A stretch of DNA of 45,406 nucleotides from positions 1 through 45,406 of the forward strand of contig CAJWHF010000005.1 in NCBI GenBank assembly GCA_913041275.1. The letters run 5' to 3'. Each line of letters starts with the position of its first letter. The stretch's first letter is position 1. Below are positions 37,308 to 45,406 of this stretch, piece after piece. The notes under the pieces were generated by a model, which was not told the DNA's origin, made no database searches, and worked only from the letters and a program-made list of their open reading frames with translations. This DNA is from an uncultured Opitutia bacterium (lineage in GTDB: Bacteria > Verrucomicrobiota > Verrucomicrobiia > Opitutales > Coraliomargaritaceae). The position numbers and the translations under genes are program-made.

Positions 37308-38051
37308 ATGCCAAAACCTAAGCCAGTGCTTGAACCTGAGCGCATTCAGAAGTTGATTGCCAAATCTGGACTTTGTTCTAGGCGCGAGGCCGAACAAAAG
37401 ATCCAAGATGGGCATGTCCGCGTGAATGGGAAAATTGCTCAACTCGGCGACAAAGCCACCGCAAGCGATCCGATTTTCGTAAATAATAAGCCAATCTTGC
37501 GCAAAGAAGAACGCCCTATTACGCTTATTATGAACAAACCCAAGGGTGTGCACTGCACAAATTCCGACCCCCATGCGGAGCGCACCGTTTTTGACCTACT
37601 ACCTCCAGAATTTCAACGAAATCGCCTATTTTGTGCCGGGCGTCTCGACAAAGACAGCGAAGGCTTACTTGTACTTACCAATGACGGAGATCTAGCCCAC
37701 AGACTCACGCATCCTAGTACAGAAATTGTTAAGCGCTACAGGGTGGTCCTACATCGCGACTTTAAAAAAGAAGACATCCCTAAATTGTTAGCTGGGACCA
37801 AATACGAAGGTGATTTTCTCAAAGCCGAAAAAGTTATTCCTGCACCACTAGAGGGAGAAGGTCACAAACGTCGTTTAGAAGTTCATCTCCATCACGGCAA
37901 AAAGCGCGAAGTGCGCCGACTCTTCGAAGCCAACCGGTACTATATCAAAAAGCTCGTGCGTGTGCAGATTGGTGGTATTATATTAAAAAATCTGCCGCGA
38001 TCAGGAATTAGAATTCTCGGCAAAAAAGATATCGAACGCCTCTTTACTTGA
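37308..38051 (+). CDS. rRNA pseudouridine synthase, RsuA/RluB/E/F family
   Basis: The enzyme isomerises a specific uridine in rRNA. It has 247 residues. An N-terminal S4 RNA-binding domain ([31 protein letters not shown], about 12-42) is followed by the synthase domain with [15 protein letters not shown], the active Asp in [27 protein letters not shown], and [26 protein letters not shown]. The S4 domain and sequence pattern suggest RluB-like 23S rRNA modification, but RsuA is not excluded. nadK follows after 37 nt. Confidence 0.94.
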   Translation: MPKPKPVLEPERIQKLIAKSGLCSRREAEQKIQDGHVRVNGKIAQLGDKATASDPIFVNNKPILRKEERPITLIMNKPKGVHCTNSDPHAERTVFDLLPPEFQRNRLFCAGRLDKDSEGLLVLTNDGDLAHRLTHPSTEIVKRYRVVLHRDFKKEDIPKLLAGTKYEGDFLKAEKVIPAPLEGEGHKRRLEVHLHHGKKREVRRLFEANRYYIKKLVRVQIGGIILKNLPRSGIRILGKKDIERLFT

Positions 38052-38088
38052 GGTAAAAAATATTAATTTAAGATCTACCCTCACCCAG

Positions 38089-38925
38089 ATGAAAGCGATT
38101 GAATCTATAACTTTTGCAGTAAACAAGACTAAGCCCGGTGCTGAGGAAGCCGCTCGCTTCCTCGCAGGTATCGCAGAATGTGAGGGAGTCAAGGCGACTA
38201 TCCGAAGCGACTATCCCTTCCTACCAGATGCACTCGCAGAGCAAGACCTTTGCTGCGCGATTGGAGGAGACGGCACCCTGCTGGGCGTACTTGATGCCGC
38301 GCTTGAGTCCAATTGCGCCGTGTTGGGAGTAAATATTGGCAAGCTTGGCTTCCTCGCGACCTTCACCCAAGAAGAGGCTGGGCAGGAGCTACCGAGCTTC
38401 ATTCAAGGCCAGTATAATATCGACGAGCGCTCTGTGCTTCGCTGCACCACTCGAGAAGGTGAGTGCATCCATGCACTAAATGATGTAGTGCTTAAGGAGA
38501 CCGATGGAAGCGGCTTAATTCGCCTACAAGTGGCCTCTAATGGTAATGCGGTATCAGAATACCACTGCGATGGTCTTGTTTTTTCAACTCCCACTGGATC
38601 GACTGCCTACAATCTATCAGCGGGCGGGCCCATTATCGGCCCCCGGGTAAGTGCAATTGCTATGACACCGATCTGTCCGCATACTCTAGGTAATCGATCA
38701 GTCATTTTTGATAACTCCTCTCTAATTAGCGTCAAACATCTTGAGCCTGGACCCTGTCCTCGTATCACTATCGACGGGCGCGCCCGATTCGCATCAGAAG
38801 ACAATTTTCCGATAGAGATCACTGTGGCGGACCGTAGCTTGCGACTTATGCAAAATCTAGACTACTCTCACTTTGCTATCGTCCGAGACAAACTAAACTG
38901 GGGCGATCCGACAATACGCCAGTGA
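38089..38925 (+). CDS. nadK: NAD kinase
   Basis: The enzyme phosphorylates NAD to NADP. It has 278 residues, with the diagnostic [15 protein letters not shown] near residue 59, [57 protein letters not shown], and [16 protein letters not shown]-type strands. It lies 37 nt after the pseudouridine synthase gene. A perfect palindrome lies in the gap after it, before the CCA gene. Confidence 0.97.
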   Translation: MKAIESITFAVNKTKPGAEEAARFLAGIAECEGVKATIRSDYPFLPDALAEQDLCCAIGGDGTLLGVLDAALESNCAVLGVNIGKLGFLATFTQEEAGQELPSFIQGQYNIDERSVLRCTTREGECIHALNDVVLKETDGSGLIRLQVASNGNAVSEYHCDGLVFSTPTGSTAYNLSAGGPIIGPRVSAIAMTPICPHTLGNRSVIFDNSSLISVKHLEPGPCPRITIDGRARFASEDNFPIEITVADRSLRLMQNLDYSHFAIVRDKLNWGDPTIRQ

Positions 38926-38947
38926 GTCGTAAGTAGTATCTTTAACC

Positions 38948-38963
38948 GTGAGTGAACACTCAC
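38948..38963. promoter_or_regulatory. Perfect 16-bp palindrome, possible operator
   Basis: GTGAGTG-AA-CACTCAC has perfect 7-bp arms and lies in the 69-nt gap between nadK and the CCA gene, about 31 nt before the preferred ATG. The TGAGTGA/ACACTCA form resembles dyad operators bound by TetR-type dimers. No T-run follows, so it is unlikely to be a terminator. No regulator gene is nearby. Confidence 0.45.
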
Positions 38964-38994
38964 TAATTAGTCAAAAGTGCGAATCATTGATAAT

Positions 38995-40356
38995 ATGAGC
39001 GATCCCCAAAAGGCTGCGGTCCTACACGTAGCTAAAGTTATTCGTGATTTAGGAGGTCGAGCACTCTTGGTCGGCGGCTGTGTGCGTGACTCTCTATTGG
39101 GCATACCTTCGAAGGATATCGATATGGAGGTCTATGGGCTAGATGCTGATGTAGTAGAATCGGCTCTAGCGCCACATTATCGGATCGATACCGTAGGGCG
39201 CGCTTTTGGAGTTTTTATTCTTAAAGGTCTCAATATAGACCTTGCCCTACCCCGCAGGGAATCGAGCGTAGGTCCAAAGCACACTGATTTCGAAGTTCAG
39301 GGCGATCCTAGTATGTCTCCTCGCGAGGCCGCATCTAGACGTGATTTTACAATTAATGCCATCAGCCACGACCCCTTAACAGGGGAGGATATTGATCCTT
39401 TTAACGGAACATCTGACCTCAAATCTAGAAACCTGCGACACATTTCTGAGGCCTTCAGCGAAGACCCACTTCGAGTGCTTCGTGGCATGCAGTTTGTAGC
39501 CCGATTCGGCCTGAGCGCAGCGCCAGAGACGATCGAGCTATGCCGCGCCCTGTCCCCCCAATATTTGCCTATGGAGCGGCTCTGGGAAGAGTGGAAGAAA
39601 CTCATTCTAAAGGGCAAAGAGATTAGCTTAGGGCTAGATTTTCTCAAATCCTGCTGCTGGTTGAAATATTTCCCTGAGCTTGAGGCGCTGGACGGTTGCC
39701 AGCAAGACCCTGAATGGCACCCGGAAGGAGATGTATGGACGCACACACTCCACTGCCTAGATGCTTATGCTACCCAAAGAACAGGTGAGCAGTGGGAGGA
39801 CTTGATTGTAGGACTTGCAGTACTCTGCCACGACATGGGCAAGCCCGAGACGACTTATACCGACGAGGATGGCCGTATTCGCAGTCCTCGCCACGACGTG
39901 CTTGGCGTGCCTGTGGCCACAAATTTCCTAGAGAGAATTACTCGACAAAAAAAGATTTTTGAAGAAGTACTTCCCCTGGTTAAGCAACATATGCGACCCC
40001 TTTCACTCTATCGTGATAGAGCGGGCGATTCCGCCATTCGCCGTCTGGCAGCGCGTGTGAAACGTATCGATCGACTAGTTCGTGTGGCGCATGCGGACAA
40101 CAGTGGTCGCCCGCCAATTGTTCCAAACTTTCCTGAGGGCAAATGGCTCCTCGATAGGACAGCTCAGCTGAGTATACAAGACAATGCACCCAAGCCTATA
40201 TTACAGGGTCGCCACCTTATCGATTTAGGAGTCAAGCCAGGCCCCAAGTTTGGAAAAATTCTTGATCTTGCCTACGATGCGCAACTAGGCGGCGTTTTTA
40301 GCAGCGAAGAACAAGGCTACGAATATTTGAAGGAAATCATCGATAAAACACAGTAA
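38995..40356 (+). CDS. CCA-adding tRNA nucleotidyltransferase / poly(A) polymerase family, with HD domain
   Basis: This class II nucleotidyltransferase is 453 residues from the ATG at 38995; the track's GTG at 38977 adds 6 residues. Head domain: [26 protein letters not shown] with the catalytic D-x-D, then [10 protein letters not shown] and [27 protein letters not shown]. Neck and body follow, and then an HD phosphohydrolase domain ([27 protein letters not shown]). The HD domain is like that of E. coli Cca. It probably repairs or adds tRNA CCA ends; a poly(A) polymerase role cannot be excluded by eye. The window's tRNA-Leu already encodes CCA, so here the enzyme would act in repair for that tRNA. 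Confidence 0.9.
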   Translation: MSDPQKAAVLHVAKVIRDLGGRALLVGGCVRDSLLGIPSKDIDMEVYGLDADVVESALAPHYRIDTVGRAFGVFILKGLNIDLALPRRESSVGPKHTDFEVQGDPSMSPREAASRRDFTINAISHDPLTGEDIDPFNGTSDLKSRNLRHISEAFSEDPLRVLRGMQFVARFGLSAAPETIELCRALSPQYLPMERLWEEWKKLILKGKEISLGLDFLKSCCWLKYFPELEALDGCQQDPEWHPEGDVWTHTLHCLDAYATQRTGEQWEDLIVGLAVLCHDMGKPETTYTDEDGRIRSPRHDVLGVPVATNFLERITRQKKIFEEVLPLVKQHMRPLSLYRDRAGDSAIRRLAARVKRIDRLVRVAHADNSGRPPIVPNFPEGKWLLDRTAQLSIQDNAPKPILQGRHLIDLGVKPGPKFGKILDLAYDAQLGGVFSSEEQGYEYLKEIIDKTQ

Positions 40357-40404
40357 ATGGGCGTACAATAGAGCAGTCCATTGCTACATACATTACATTC
40401 AAGC

Positions 40405-40430
40405 TTGGAGATTGGGCTATGAATCTCCAA
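40405..40430 (+). promoter_or_regulatory. Inverted repeat in the polA leader
   Basis: TTGGAGATT-8 nt-AATCTCCAA is a perfect 9-bp inverted repeat ending 11 nt before the polA ATG. It would form a hairpin in the mRNA leader. The bases after it (actctttaaat) are not a T-tract, so a terminator for the CCA gene is unlikely. Control of polA translation is possible but not shown. Confidence 0.45.
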
Positions 40431-40441
40431 ACTCTTTAAAT

Positions 40442-43228
40442 ATGCCAAAAACCCTATTTTTACTCGACGGCATGGCACTTGCCTACCGCGCACACTTCGC
40501 ACTCATACGTAGCCCTATTTACACGAGTAAGGGTTTTAACACATCGGCTATCTTTGGATTTACAGGCACACTGATCGAGCTGATTACGAAGCAAAAGCCT
40601 ACTCACTTAGCGATTGTCTTCGATACCTCTGCTCCTACTGAGCGTCACCGCATTCACCCTGAGTATAAGGCGAATCGTGAAGAGATGCCCGAGGACTTAT
40701 CTGCCGCCATGCCTCATCTCGATCGCATAGCGGAAGCTTTTGGTATTCCTGTTCTCAAGCTAGACGGCTTCGAGGCCGATGATATCATCGGTACACTCGC
40801 TCAGCGTGCCGAAGCCGATGGCTTCGACGAGATATTTATGGTGACTCCCGATAAAGACTTCGGGCAGCTTGTGAGTGAAAAAATAAAAATGTACCGCCCT
40901 TCGCGCCAGGGTGATGGCGCAGAAATCTGGGGTATCCCAGAAATAAAGGAAAAGTGGGGTATCGCCCGAGTAGAACAGGTGATCGATATGCTCGGTCTCT
41001 GTGGCGACGTCTCTGATAACATACCTGGTGTGCCAGGCATCGGCCCTAAGACGGCTGAGAAACTACTTGCCGCATACGAGAGCGTCGAGGCAGTCATCGA
41101 TCACGTGGACGAACTCAAGGGTAAGCAGCAAGAACGCATTCGAGAGAATGCCGAACAAGCCCTACTGTCTAAGAAGCTCGCAACTATCCAGCTAGACGTT
41201 CCCATAGAGGCAGACTGGGAAGCCATTACGCTCAACGAAGTCGACAAAGAAAAACTCGTTCCTTTATTTGCTGAATTTGAATTTAGAACTTTGGGCAAGC
41301 GAATATTTGGAAGTGATTTCTCCGTACAAGACGCAGCCACCGACCTAGTTCTCAGGAGTGAGGATGACGAGAAGATCGATAAGAATGATCCGCCCTCCCC
41401 TCAACTCGATCTTATCCCTGAGATTACATTTAAAAAGCTAGCTGACATCCAAACTAACTACTGTGTAATAAAAACAGATGAAGATCTAGCTAAGCTAGTC
41501 GTTACTCTCCGTGATGCTGGCAGTTTCGCCTTCGACACTGAAACAACTTCGCTAAACCCACGCGCTGCAGATTTAGTAGGAATTTCCTTCTCAACTGAGC
41601 CGCACAGCGGCTATTGGGTACCAAGTACTGCCACAGCTTTAGATGCTCTGCGCCCCATATTTGCAGATAGTGCACTAAGTAAGATCGGGCATAATCTTAA
41701 ATTCGACCTCGCCGTGCTCGCTGAGAACGATTGTTTCGTCGCTGGAAAATGCTACGATACGATGCTGGCGCACGCTCTGATAGACCCCGAGCAGCGCCAT
41801 AATCTCGACACCTTAAGCGAAGACTTTTTGCAATACAGCACTATCCGATTTAGCGAACTACTACCGGAAGCTAAAAAGGGCGAAGCAATCGACTTCTCTG
41901 GCGTACTAGAGAAAGATCTGGCTAACTATGCGATCGAAGACGCCGACGTCACGCTACAGCTCTGGAACATTTTCGAACCTAAGTTAGAAGAGAGCGGCCA
42001 ATCAAAAGTCTTTTATGAAATTGAGACGCCTCTACTGCCCGTACTTCTAGCCATGGAACTCGAGGGCATCTCTATGTCCTCCGAGACCCTGAAGGAAATA
42101 GGCGCTTCGATTGAGGGACACATCACCAATTTACAAAATAGTGTTTTTGATACCGCAGGCCGAGAGTTCAATCTTAACTCACCTAAGCAGCTAGGCGAAG
42201 TACTCTTTGACGAGCTAAAGCTAGTGGAAAAACCAAAGAAGACTAAAACTGGGCAGTATGCTACTAATGAACAGGTTCTCTCTGCACTTTCAGCTAAGCA
42301 CCCAGTCGTCTCTGACCTACTGGAATATCGCCAACTAAGTAAGCTTAGGAGCACTTACATTCAAGCGCTCCCTCAGGAGGTCGATCCTAAGACTGGCCGC
42401 GTGCACACGCACTACGGTCAGGTACAGACAGCTACTGGCCGCCTTACTTCCAATGATCCTAATCTACAAAATATTCCTATTCGTAGTCCTAAGGGCAGAG
42501 AAATACGGAAGGCCTTTGTACCACGAGAGGGCTGGAAACTATTGGCCGCAGATTATTCGCAAATCGAGCTGCGTATACTCGCTGCCTTAACAAGTGATGC
42601 AGGGCTTCTAAAAGCTTTTAAAGAAGGCCAAGACATTCATACTGCTACCGCCGCCAAGATCTTTGAGGTCAGCCCGGAGGACGTGACACGTGAGCAGCGT
42701 GGCACAGCTAAGATGGTCAACTTCGGCATTCCTTACGGCATCTCCGCCTTCGGCCTAGCCCAACGTCTTGGCACCGTAAGCCGCAACGAAGCCCAAGAAA
42801 TAATAGACAGTTATTTCGCTCAATTCCCTGGTATTCCAGATTACATGGATGCGCAGAGAGAAAGCGCAAAGTCAAAAGGCTATGTCGAGACCATCTGCGG
42901 ACGGCGCCGCCATCTTCGTGATATTAATTCTAGTAATGGCACTGTCCGAGCTGCAGCCGAAAGAAACGCCATTAACATGCCGATCCAAGGTACTGCTGCT
43001 GATATGATCAAGATCGCCATGGTGCGCGTCCAAAACTCCATTTCTGAGTCTGGACTCGAAAGCCGCATGCTGCTGCAAGTGCACGACGAATTAGTTTTTG
43101 ACCTTCACCCCGAAGAAGAGGAAGCGCTTCGGAAGATAGTGACCGATGGAATGGTCGGAGCACTAGAGCTAGCCTGCCCTATTGAAGTCGAAATCGGGAT
43201 AGGTGAGAATTGGCTAGAAGCGCACTAA
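40442..43228 (+). CDS. polA: DNA polymerase I
   Basis: The product is 928 residues from the ATG at 40442 (MPKTLFLLDGMALAYRAHFA). The track's TTG start adds 10 residues that fall inside the leader hairpin region. Three domains are present. The 5'-3' exonuclease (1-290) has FDTSAPTERH, DDIIGTLA and PGVPGIGPKTAEKLL. The 3'-5' exonuclease has an intact FAFDTETTS near 365 plus the later IGHNLKFDLAVL and YAIEDADVTLQLW, so proofreading should be active. The polymerase has motif A AADYSQIELRILA near 703, the O helix RGTAKMVNFGIPYGIS, and motif C QVHDELVF near 880. It is the last gene of the plus-strand series. Confidence 0.98.
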   Translation: MPKTLFLLDGMALAYRAHFALIRSPIYTSKGFNTSAIFGFTGTLIELITKQKPTHLAIVFDTSAPTERHRIHPEYKANREEMPEDLSAAMPHLDRIAEAFGIPVLKLDGFEADDIIGTLAQRAEADGFDEIFMVTPDKDFGQLVSEKIKMYRPSRQGDGAEIWGIPEIKEKWGIARVEQVIDMLGLCGDVSDNIPGVPGIGPKTAEKLLAAYESVEAVIDHVDELKGKQQERIRENAEQALLSKKLATIQLDVPIEADWEAITLNEVDKEKLVPLFAEFEFRTLGKRIFGSDFSVQDAATDLVLRSEDDEKIDKNDPPSPQLDLIPEITFKKLADIQTNYCVIKTDEDLAKLVVTLRDAGSFAFDTETTSLNPRAADLVGISFSTEPHSGYWVPSTATALDALRPIFADSALSKIGHNLKFDLAVLAENDCFVAGKCYDTMLAHALIDPEQRHNLDTLSEDFLQYSTIRFSELLPEAKKGEAIDFSGVLEKDLANYAIEDADVTLQLWNIFEPKLEESGQSKVFYEIETPLLPVLLAMELEGISMSSETLKEIGASIEGHITNLQNSVFDTAGREFNLNSPKQLGEVLFDELKLVEKPKKTKTGQYATNEQVLSALSAKHPVVSDLLEYRQLSKLRSTYIQALPQEVDPKTGRVHTHYGQVQTATGRLTSNDPNLQNIPIRSPKGREIRKAFVPREGWKLLAADYSQIELRILAALTSDAGLLKAFKEGQDIHTATAAKIFEVSPEDVTREQRGTAKMVNFGIPYGISAFGLAQRLGTVSRNEAQEIIDSYFAQFPGIPDYMDAQRESAKSKGYVETICGRRRHLRDINSSNGTVRAAAERNAINMPIQGTAADMIKIAMVRVQNSISESGLESRMLLQVHDELVFDLHPEEEEALRKIVTDGMVGALELACPIEVEIGIGENWLEAH

Positions 43229-43290
43229 TTGCACGACTAACCACCTGCTTAATATTCTTAACAGTCGCTGTGGAATAATCTTCGTGCAAT
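43228..43290. repeat. Long-spaced inverted repeat after polA
   Basis: ATTGCACGA (43228-43236) and TCGTGCAAT (43282-43290) are perfect 9-bp inverted copies starting at the last base of the polA stop codon, with 45 nt between them. A small CCAC/GTGG pair lies inside. No T-run follows. It may fold in the polA 3' end. From 43291 to 43366 I see only AT-rich sequence with no gene or clear signal. Confidence 0.4.
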
Positions 43291-43366
43291 AATTTCCAAG
43301 AAAATCTCAAATCCTTAAATAATACATATACACAAAAATTAGGACTGGTAACCTAAGTTTGTTTAG

Positions 43367-43711
43367 AATTACCCCAGACGAAAAGAAAGTCTGTATGATA
43401 TTTACCGACTCCATATTGGAGGTAAATCGACTATAAAAATTACTGATTTTATTAATCAGAAATATGCGAATACTTTAAGAACCAATAGTCCCTACTACCT
43501 TGAACTAGTATGGGATTCCTTGAATAAGTATAAGAAACACTAGAAGAGACTTCTCGACTACGAAGAAACGATTGAAGAAGTCTTTTTTGAATATTTTGAT
43601 ATGAAGAAAACTACCCTACCTGAAGAGTTCGTTATAAGTAATTTCTTGAAAAATAATCCTTCATTTTGCAAATATTTTCATTATTATGGTAAATACACAT
43701 GTTTATCCTAA
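43367..43711 (+). pseudogene. Broken reading frame of unknown function with an internal TAG
   Basis: One frame reads sensibly from 43367 to a TAA at 43709-43711, broken only by a TAG at 43541-43543. The first half (58 codons) holds RRKESLYDIYRLHIGG, DFINQKYANTLRTNSPYY and LELVWDSLNKYKKH; the second (55 codons) holds LDYEETIEEVFFEYFD, LPEEFVISNFLKNNPSFC and YFHYYGKY. Both have the composition of a real AT-rich protein. There is no ATG in frame before the TAG, and a TAG lies just upstream, so the 5' end is also lost. I do not recognise the family. It ends 12 nt before the LURP-one-like gene. The ORF track missed it because each half is under about 60 codons. Confidence 0.55.
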
Positions 43712-43723
43712 AAAGATTGTAAA

Positions 43724-44317
43724 ATGAAATACCCATTAAATATAAAAAGAAAAATCATTTCTGTAGCACCTCATTTTTACGTGACTGATAGCGATAACGA
43801 GCCAGTTCTTTACGTAGAGCAAAAGCTATTAAAGCTTAAGGAACACATCGAGGTATTTACAGACGATACTAAAGAAATAAAACTTTGCGATATCAAAGCT
43901 ACTAAAGTAATCGATTGGTCATCTGGCTATAATTTTACAGATGAACAGGGCAACTTCTTCGGAGGAATAAAGAGAAAAGGATTAAAATCTTTATGGAAAG
44001 CTCGCTACGAAATTAATTCTGGCAATTCGGATGGAGCCGCAGAATTTAATGTGAGTGAAGAATCCGTTCTAGTAAGAATTCTTGATGGAATAATTGGAGA
44101 AATACCTATTATCGGATATTTTACCGGTTATATTGCTAATCCTACTTACGTTGTAAAAGACACTTCTGGAAATGCTGTAATGAGGCTTAGAAAAAAACCC
44201 GCACTTTGGGAGGGAAAGTTCTCGATCGAATCTCTAAGTGAATTATCAGATGCCCAACAAATTCAGATTCTAGTTGGTCTTTTAATGATGCTTATACTTG
44301 AGAAAAATAGAGGTTAA
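43724..44317 (+). CDS. LURP-one-related (tubby-like fold) family protein
   Basis: A 197-residue protein. The segment YVEQKLLKLKEHIEVFTDD, followed by I(C)DIKATKVIDWSSGYNFTDEQGNFFGGIKRKGLKSLWKARYEI, matches the LURP-one/tubby-like beta-barrel family: a residue run F/Y-V-x-Q-K-x-x-K-L-K-E, then a strand with D-x-x-G. Near 115-140 a hydrophobic stretch (LDGIIGEIPIIGYFTGYI) interrupts the barrel. The C-terminus has MLILEK. Bacterial members have no established function; the fold is shared with phospholipid scramblases. The DNA is AT-rich like the broken frame just upstream, and the two may be one imported unit. Confidence 0.75.
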   Translation: MKYPLNIKRKIISVAPHFYVTDSDNEPVLYVEQKLLKLKEHIEVFTDDTKEIKLCDIKATKVIDWSSGYNFTDEQGNFFGGIKRKGLKSLWKARYEINSGNSDGAAEFNVSEESVLVRILDGIIGEIPIIGYFTGYIANPTYVVKDTSGNAVMRLRKKPALWEGKFSIESLSELSDAQQIQILVGLLMMLILEKNRG

Positions 44318-44385
44318 ACATACTATATTTTACAGAGTCATACCCCGACACCCCAAACTAGCCAAGGACCAATAGGTGCCACTTT

Positions 44386-45406
44386 TTAAGCCTTCAAAAT
44401 AAAACCATCCGGCACTGTAGCATCCTTACAGACCACTAGTACACCGTCACGGATAGCGACGGAAATATCTGGTCCATAATTATCAGGTAGGCCAGCGGGG
44501 TCGAGAATGACATTATTACCAATACGTACATTCTTATCGAGTATCGCATTTTTAATCACACAATTTTCTCCTACACCTATATCAGGACGACCTAGCTGAG
44601 AGTTTTCTGCGAAGTCCTCATCGGCTTCAAAGCTATCGGCGCCCATCATAACGACATTCTCGAGCAGTGATTGGTCTCGCACGACCGATCGCACGCCGAG
44701 AGTAGAGCGCCTAATCTCTGCGCCGGAGACGATACATCCGTCGGCCATAATAGCACGGTCCACAACACAGGAATTAATTTTCGACGCGGGTAGAAAACGA
44801 GCACGTGTAAATATTCGCGCCGCCTCATCAAAGAAATTAAATGGCGGCACCGGTTCGGTTAGTCGTATATTCGCTTCAAAGAATGCTCTTACCGTACCGA
44901 TATCTTCCCAATAATCGTCGAATATATAGCTGTGTATTTTAGCCTTTCCTAGAAGTGCTGGTATGATCTCTTTACCAAAATCCTTCGCCTGTGATTCTAA
45001 TGCATCCACTAAGGTTTTGGCGTTGAATATATAAATGCCCATAGACGCGAGGCAGTAGTCACGAGTCCCAGGGTCACGCATCTTATCACGCGCGCTCTGA
45101 CTAATAGCTAAACTCTTAATCACTTCGGGGTCCGAAGGTTTTTCCACGAATTCTGCGACCTCCATATTATCGTCGATACGCATGAGACCAAGTCCCTCCG
45201 CCTGATCTAAGCCTAAAGGTTTTGCGGTGATGGTCACCTCCGCACCAGATGCATCGTGCTCGCGCACAACATCTTCTAAGTCCATCCTGTAGAGCTGATC
45301 ACCCGACAAAATCACATAAAGGTCGCCGTCACTGTGCCCCTGAAAGTGGTGCATATTTTGGCGCACTGCATCCGCAGTTCCCTGGTACCAAGTATCACTT
45401 TGGTCG
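44386..45406 (-). CDS. glgC: Glucose-1-phosphate adenylyltransferase (partial, cut by window end)
   Basis: The enzyme makes ADP-glucose for glycogen synthesis. The track lists 326 residues from an internal GTG, but the frame continues to the last base of the window. The upstream residues DTWYQGTADAVRQNM are the family signature that follows the N-terminal nucleotide-binding region, so the true start lies outside. Inside are LSGDQLYRMD, VAEFVEKPSDPEV, SMGIYIFNAKTLVDAL, FDDYWEDIGTVRAFFEANI, and a C-terminal left-handed beta-helix with hexad repeats (VSGAEIRRSTLGVRSVV, IGVGENCVIKNAILDKNVRIGNNVIL). About 340 residues are visible. Confidence 0.96.
   Translation of the reverse strand, partial: DQSDTWYQGTADAVRQNMHHFQGHSDGDLYVILSGDQLYRMDLEDVVREHDASGAEVTITAKPLGLDQAEGLGLMRIDDNMEVAEFVEKPSDPEVIKSLAISQSARDKMRDPGTRDYCLASMGIYIFNAKTLVDALESQAKDFGKEIIPALLGKAKIHSYIFDDYWEDIGTVRAFFEANIRLTEPVPPFNFFDEAARIFTRARFLPASKINSCVVDRAIMADGCIVSGAEIRRSTLGVRSVVRDQSLLENVVMMGADSFEADEDFAENSQLGRPDIGVGENCVIKNAILDKNVRIGNNVILDPAGLPDNYGPDISVAIRDGVLVVCKDATVPDGFILKA

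Noticed and set aside
43228-44317. Toxin-antitoxin or defence pair made of the broken frame and the LURP-one-like gene
   Set aside because: Neither product shows toxin, antitoxin, nuclease or DNA-binding motifs, and one of the two is broken.
44366-44387. Possible terminator GGACC-AATA-GGTGCC-acttttt after the LURP-one-like gene
   Set aside because: The stem needs a bulge, is only about four to five pairs, and its T-run overlaps the end of glgC.

Overview
The window looks like a chromosomal core region of a Verrucomicrobiota bacterium, most likely from the marine Opitutae/Puniceicoccales side. The reasons are a C-terminal PEP-CTERM sorting tag of the VPEPSTYALIFGA type, lysine synthesis through LL-diaminopimelate aminotransferase (dapL), a tandem secreted NIPSNAP protein, a nickel superoxide dismutase, and several conserved-looking proteins of unknown function. 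This placement is inferred from gene families; there is no rRNA in the window. I saw no insertion sequences, prophage genes, CRISPR arrays or integrases.

Layout. 1-1.1 kb: the 3' end of an unidentified gene, an AT-rich PEP-CTERM protein gene, and a tRNA-Leu on the minus strand whose anticodon reads AAG. 1.3-5.6 kb: a large charged protein of unknown function, aroK and a MutM-like glycosylase on the minus strand, and a metal-dependent amidohydrolase. 5.7-11.3 kb: sucA-sucB-lpdA, the complete 2-oxoglutarate dehydrogenase complex, converging on pyrD. 12.5-18.7 kb (plus): an acidic protein of unknown function closed by a good terminator, ffh, a BFN/DUF151 protein, a tRNA-dihydrouridine synthase, and sucC-sucD. 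18.7-21.7 kb (minus): an M42 peptidase, then amtB-glnB with a terminator. 21.9-27.1 kb (plus): leuB-alaS overlapping by 4 nt, the NIPSNAP protein and sodN. 27.1-30.5 kb (minus): panC-nadB-panE, tightly packed. 30.6-32.7 kb (plus): dapL and an AT-rich membrane protein of unknown function. 32.8-37.2 kb (minus): fabG-acpP-fabF, hisH, gltA. 37.3-43.2 kb (plus): a pseudouridine synthase, nadK, a CCA-adding/poly(A) polymerase family gene, polA. 43.3-44.3 kb: an AT-rich patch with a broken reading frame and a LURP-one-like protein. 44.4 kb to the end: glgC, cut by the window edge.

Function. Much of the TCA cycle (gltA, sucAB-lpdA, sucCD) lies within 30 kb, together with cofactor synthesis (NAD: nadB, nadK; pantothenate: panC, panE), ammonium uptake and sensing (amtB-glnB), fatty-acid synthesis (fabG, acpP, fabF) and translation/tRNA functions (alaS, dus, CCA enzyme, pseudouridine synthase, ffh). 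It reads as ordinary housekeeping DNA with three small accessory patches (0.1-1.0, 32.0-32.7 and 43.3-44.3 kb).

I did not find a convincing new multi-gene system. The best second-look items are the tRNA-Leu with A34, a MutM whose zinc-finger cysteines are lost, a Ni-SOD whose signal peptide would expose the nickel-binding His directly, a broken gene next to the LURP-one gene, a perfect 16-bp palindrome before the CCA gene, and the near absence of Shine-Dalgarno sequences before the genes.
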